From Fratercula arctica (lineage: Eukaryota; Chordata; Aves; Charadriiformes; Alcidae), in contig CANTUZ010000026.1 of the NCBI GenBank assembly GCA_947846985.1, positions 56,092,730-56,156,729 on the forward strand: a stretch of 64,000 nucleotides of DNA, given 5' to 3'. Position 1 is the stretch's first letter. The number at the start of each line of letters is the position of its first letter. Below are positions 62,259-64,000 of this stretch, piece by piece. The notes under the pieces were generated by a model. That model was not told the DNA's origin. It made no database searches and was given only the letters and a program-made list of their open reading frames with translations. Made by a program: the position numbers and the translations under genes.

Positions 62259-63766
62259 GTGTTTTCACATATGTTACGTGGTTTATTTTTAGCGCATCTA
62301 ACTCCATGCACAAGACAGTAATTGCCAACTTTCATTCCATACTAACTTAGAATCAGACTGCAGAACATCATTTAACTCCATCAGGAAAGGACCTGAAAGG
62401 CGAGAGTAATTTGCTGTTATGGTTAGTAATTGTTTTTGATATCTAACCTCAGACACTGCAAGGGAGTATCTCTGTAACAGACCAAACAATTATTTCTACC
62501 AGAACAGATGAAAAGTCAGTTTCAAAAACACCACACTTAAAGAATCACCACACCCCTCCAAAAAACCCCACAGATCAGTGCAGATGCACTAAGCTGCCTA
62601 GTAATGGTGTGAAACAGGACAGTCTCAACATACATTTTCTCAGGGAACTCCACCTATAAGGACGAAAAGAGTCCTAGAAACAGAATATTTTTCACTTCAT
62701 TAGGATATGGCACAAGTGTTCCATTATTTCCCTAAACCCAACAGAAAAAACACCAGAACATGGACTTAGAGCACAGCCAAACACCAAGAGGCAATTTTCA
62801 GACTGCAAGAAAACAGCATTGCAAGTTTGATCTGGATTTAGTTCAGTCATGATCGTTCAATCATTATCTAAAAAAAAAAAAAAAAAGATACATCAAATTA
62901 ATACCAGGTTCAGCTAAAGCTTGCCTTTTTATAAAGGCAGCCTACAATGCAAATAAGCTTTCACTGTAACTCGTCTCCAGTAACATACCGACAAGTCCAA
63001 AATAGAAAAAGCTTGACACGCACACACAGCTTCGAAATTTCTGAAGCCTCGATCACGACGCCCTCACACGCCGGGCTACCCAGCACGACAGAAAAGGCTC
63101 CGTAAGGAGAAGGAGCCTGGGCTGTGCCTGTTCAGCCCTCAGCATCACGCCAGGCGGCAGTTTGCTCCGGCGCTGCCTGCGCAGGGACAGACACGCGTTT
63201 CCAGCGGCTTAAGCGACAAACCTCTTGCCACTACGGAGTGCGACCACATCTTTTTTTTTTTTTTTTAACCATCTCTTCCAAACGCTTTCATTCCCCTTCC
63301 CAGGCTAACACCTCTGTCAGACCCCGAATTCCCTGTCTGCTGAAGGCGATAGGGACCGGCGCTGGAAAACCGCTGCGCCTGTATCAGATCCTCCCTCGGT
63401 TGCGGAAAATCCATTTGCCCCGCGGACCAACACCTGTAACTACTTCTCACCACCGGGACCTTCTCCCAAAAATAGGGGGGGGAGGGCAAAAACCCCCATT
63501 GCGTCATGAAAATTAAAAAAAAAAAAAAAAAACCCCAAAAAAACCCGGAGAAAGACGCAAGCGACCCGGTGCATTCGCGCTGTTTTTTGCGCCTCCCCGA
63601 GGCTCAGCCAGCTTCTGGCTTTTTTCCTCCCACCACAGCCAGCGGGCACCGAGCACCCTGGGCAGGGACACACGGCGGGGCCAGGCCCGCTGCCCCTGCC
63701 CGCCCGGCGCTGGGGGGCGGCCCAAGGAGGTGGGGGGAGGGTGGATGTTACGCGGCGGCCGCTCAC
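62259..63766 (-). other. Intron 1, first 1.5 kb
   Basis: AT-rich to about 63040, then CpG-rich to the exon 1 donor. It contains A-runs (62872-62886, 63513-63532), a T-run (63251-63266) and G-runs (63475-63485). No element recognised. Confidence 0.7.
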
Positions 63767-64000
63767 CTTGTCCAGCTCATCGTGCAGCTCGGCCAGGCTG
63801 GGCCGGATGAGCTTCTCGCCCAGGTCGGCGGCGGTGTGGCGGTAGTGGTCGATGCGGGGCACGGCGTCCATGGTGTTGTGGCCGAAGGTGCGCAAGTAGT
63901 AGGTGTTGGTGTGGGTGTCATAGTAGTAGTGGTGGTGCCCGCCGGAGTGCAGGCTACCCTCGCTCAGCACCGTGTCGCCGCCGTTCTGGAAGCTGACATT
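63040..64000. promoter_or_regulatory. CpG-rich block around exon 1 (CpG-island edge)
   Basis: CpG dinucleotides, rare elsewhere in the window, become frequent from about 63040 (TCGATCACGACGCC) and dense from about 63545 to the right edge. GC content rises with them. This is consistent with the downstream shore of a promoter CpG island that starts outside the window. No transcription start can be placed here. Confidence 0.8.
63767..64000 (-). CDS. SLC12A2: SLC12A2 exon 1 (3' part): N-terminal regulatory domain
   Basis: Cytosolic N-terminus, 78 codons visible and open to the window edge, so the true start lies outside. A methionine placed near 63970 would really be an internal GTG codon. The stretch contains [10 protein letters not shown] followed by [13 protein letters not shown], the hallmark NKCC1 phospho-switch. 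The threonines matching human T203, T207, T212 and T217 (SPAK/OSR1 sites) are all present. A short His/Tyr-rich patch ([10 protein letters not shown]) precedes it. The exon ends on codon AAG with a GTGAGC donor (63766-63761), phase 0. It is GC-rich, unlike the AT-rich introns, and lies in a CpG-dense block. Confidence 0.96.

Noticed and set aside
63440..63725. Extension of the exon 1 frame beyond 63767 and an overlapping minus-strand frame
   Set aside because: The GTGAGC donor at 63766-63761 and the fit with exon 2 show the extension is intronic; the rest is GC-rich chance.

Overview
This is about 64 kb from a bird nuclear genome. Nearly all of it lies inside one gene, SLC12A2 (NKCC1, the basolateral/secretory Na-K-2Cl cotransporter), read on the minus strand. 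I could place 24 coding exons by translation and splice-site matching. They run from exon 1 at the right edge (5' part cut off) to exon 24 at the left edge, about 2.79 kb of coding sequence or 929 codons. All phases join cleanly. The start codon and promoter lie to the right of the window; the last exons and the 3' UTR lie to the left. The avian assignment rests on the density of CR1 LINEs with the bird-type tail (repeats of ATTCTATG), one ERV-L-like provirus and no SINEs. The species cannot be named from this.

Layout, right to left (5' to 3' for the gene). A CpG-rich block holds exon 1 with the threonine phospho-switch (63.0-64.0 kb). Intron 1 is 18 kb and AT-rich, with G-rich structure-prone tracts, a CR1 copy at 55.8-56.7 kb and a CR1 tail at 48.4 kb. 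Exon 2 (45.6 kb) is followed by intron 2, which carries a degraded ERV-L-like element in antisense (38.9-44.2 kb). Exons 3 to 14 encode the 12-helix membrane domain (38.7-13.9 kb). Exons 15 to 24 encode the cytosolic C-terminal domain (12.8 kb to position 34), including the 48-bp cassette exon 21. The introns hold five sizeable CR1 fragments and three short decayed ones.

The observations most worth following are four. (1) Two near-identical segments of about 0.9 kb lie in opposite orientation 40.6 kb apart, in introns 13 and 1. Each comprises a CR1 3' end plus about 250 bp of the same non-CR1 flank, so simple independent CR1 insertions do not explain them. (2) A long imperfect hairpin sits at 7.9-8.0 kb (MITE-like or miRNA-precursor-like). 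(3) Exon 21, the known alternatively spliced cassette, appears to use a non-canonical GC donor. (4) Structured G/C-rich tracts lie in the first 2.5 kb of intron 1. I found no RNA genes, no CRISPR and no second protein-coding gene. Reading frames outside the exons and transposable elements look like chance.
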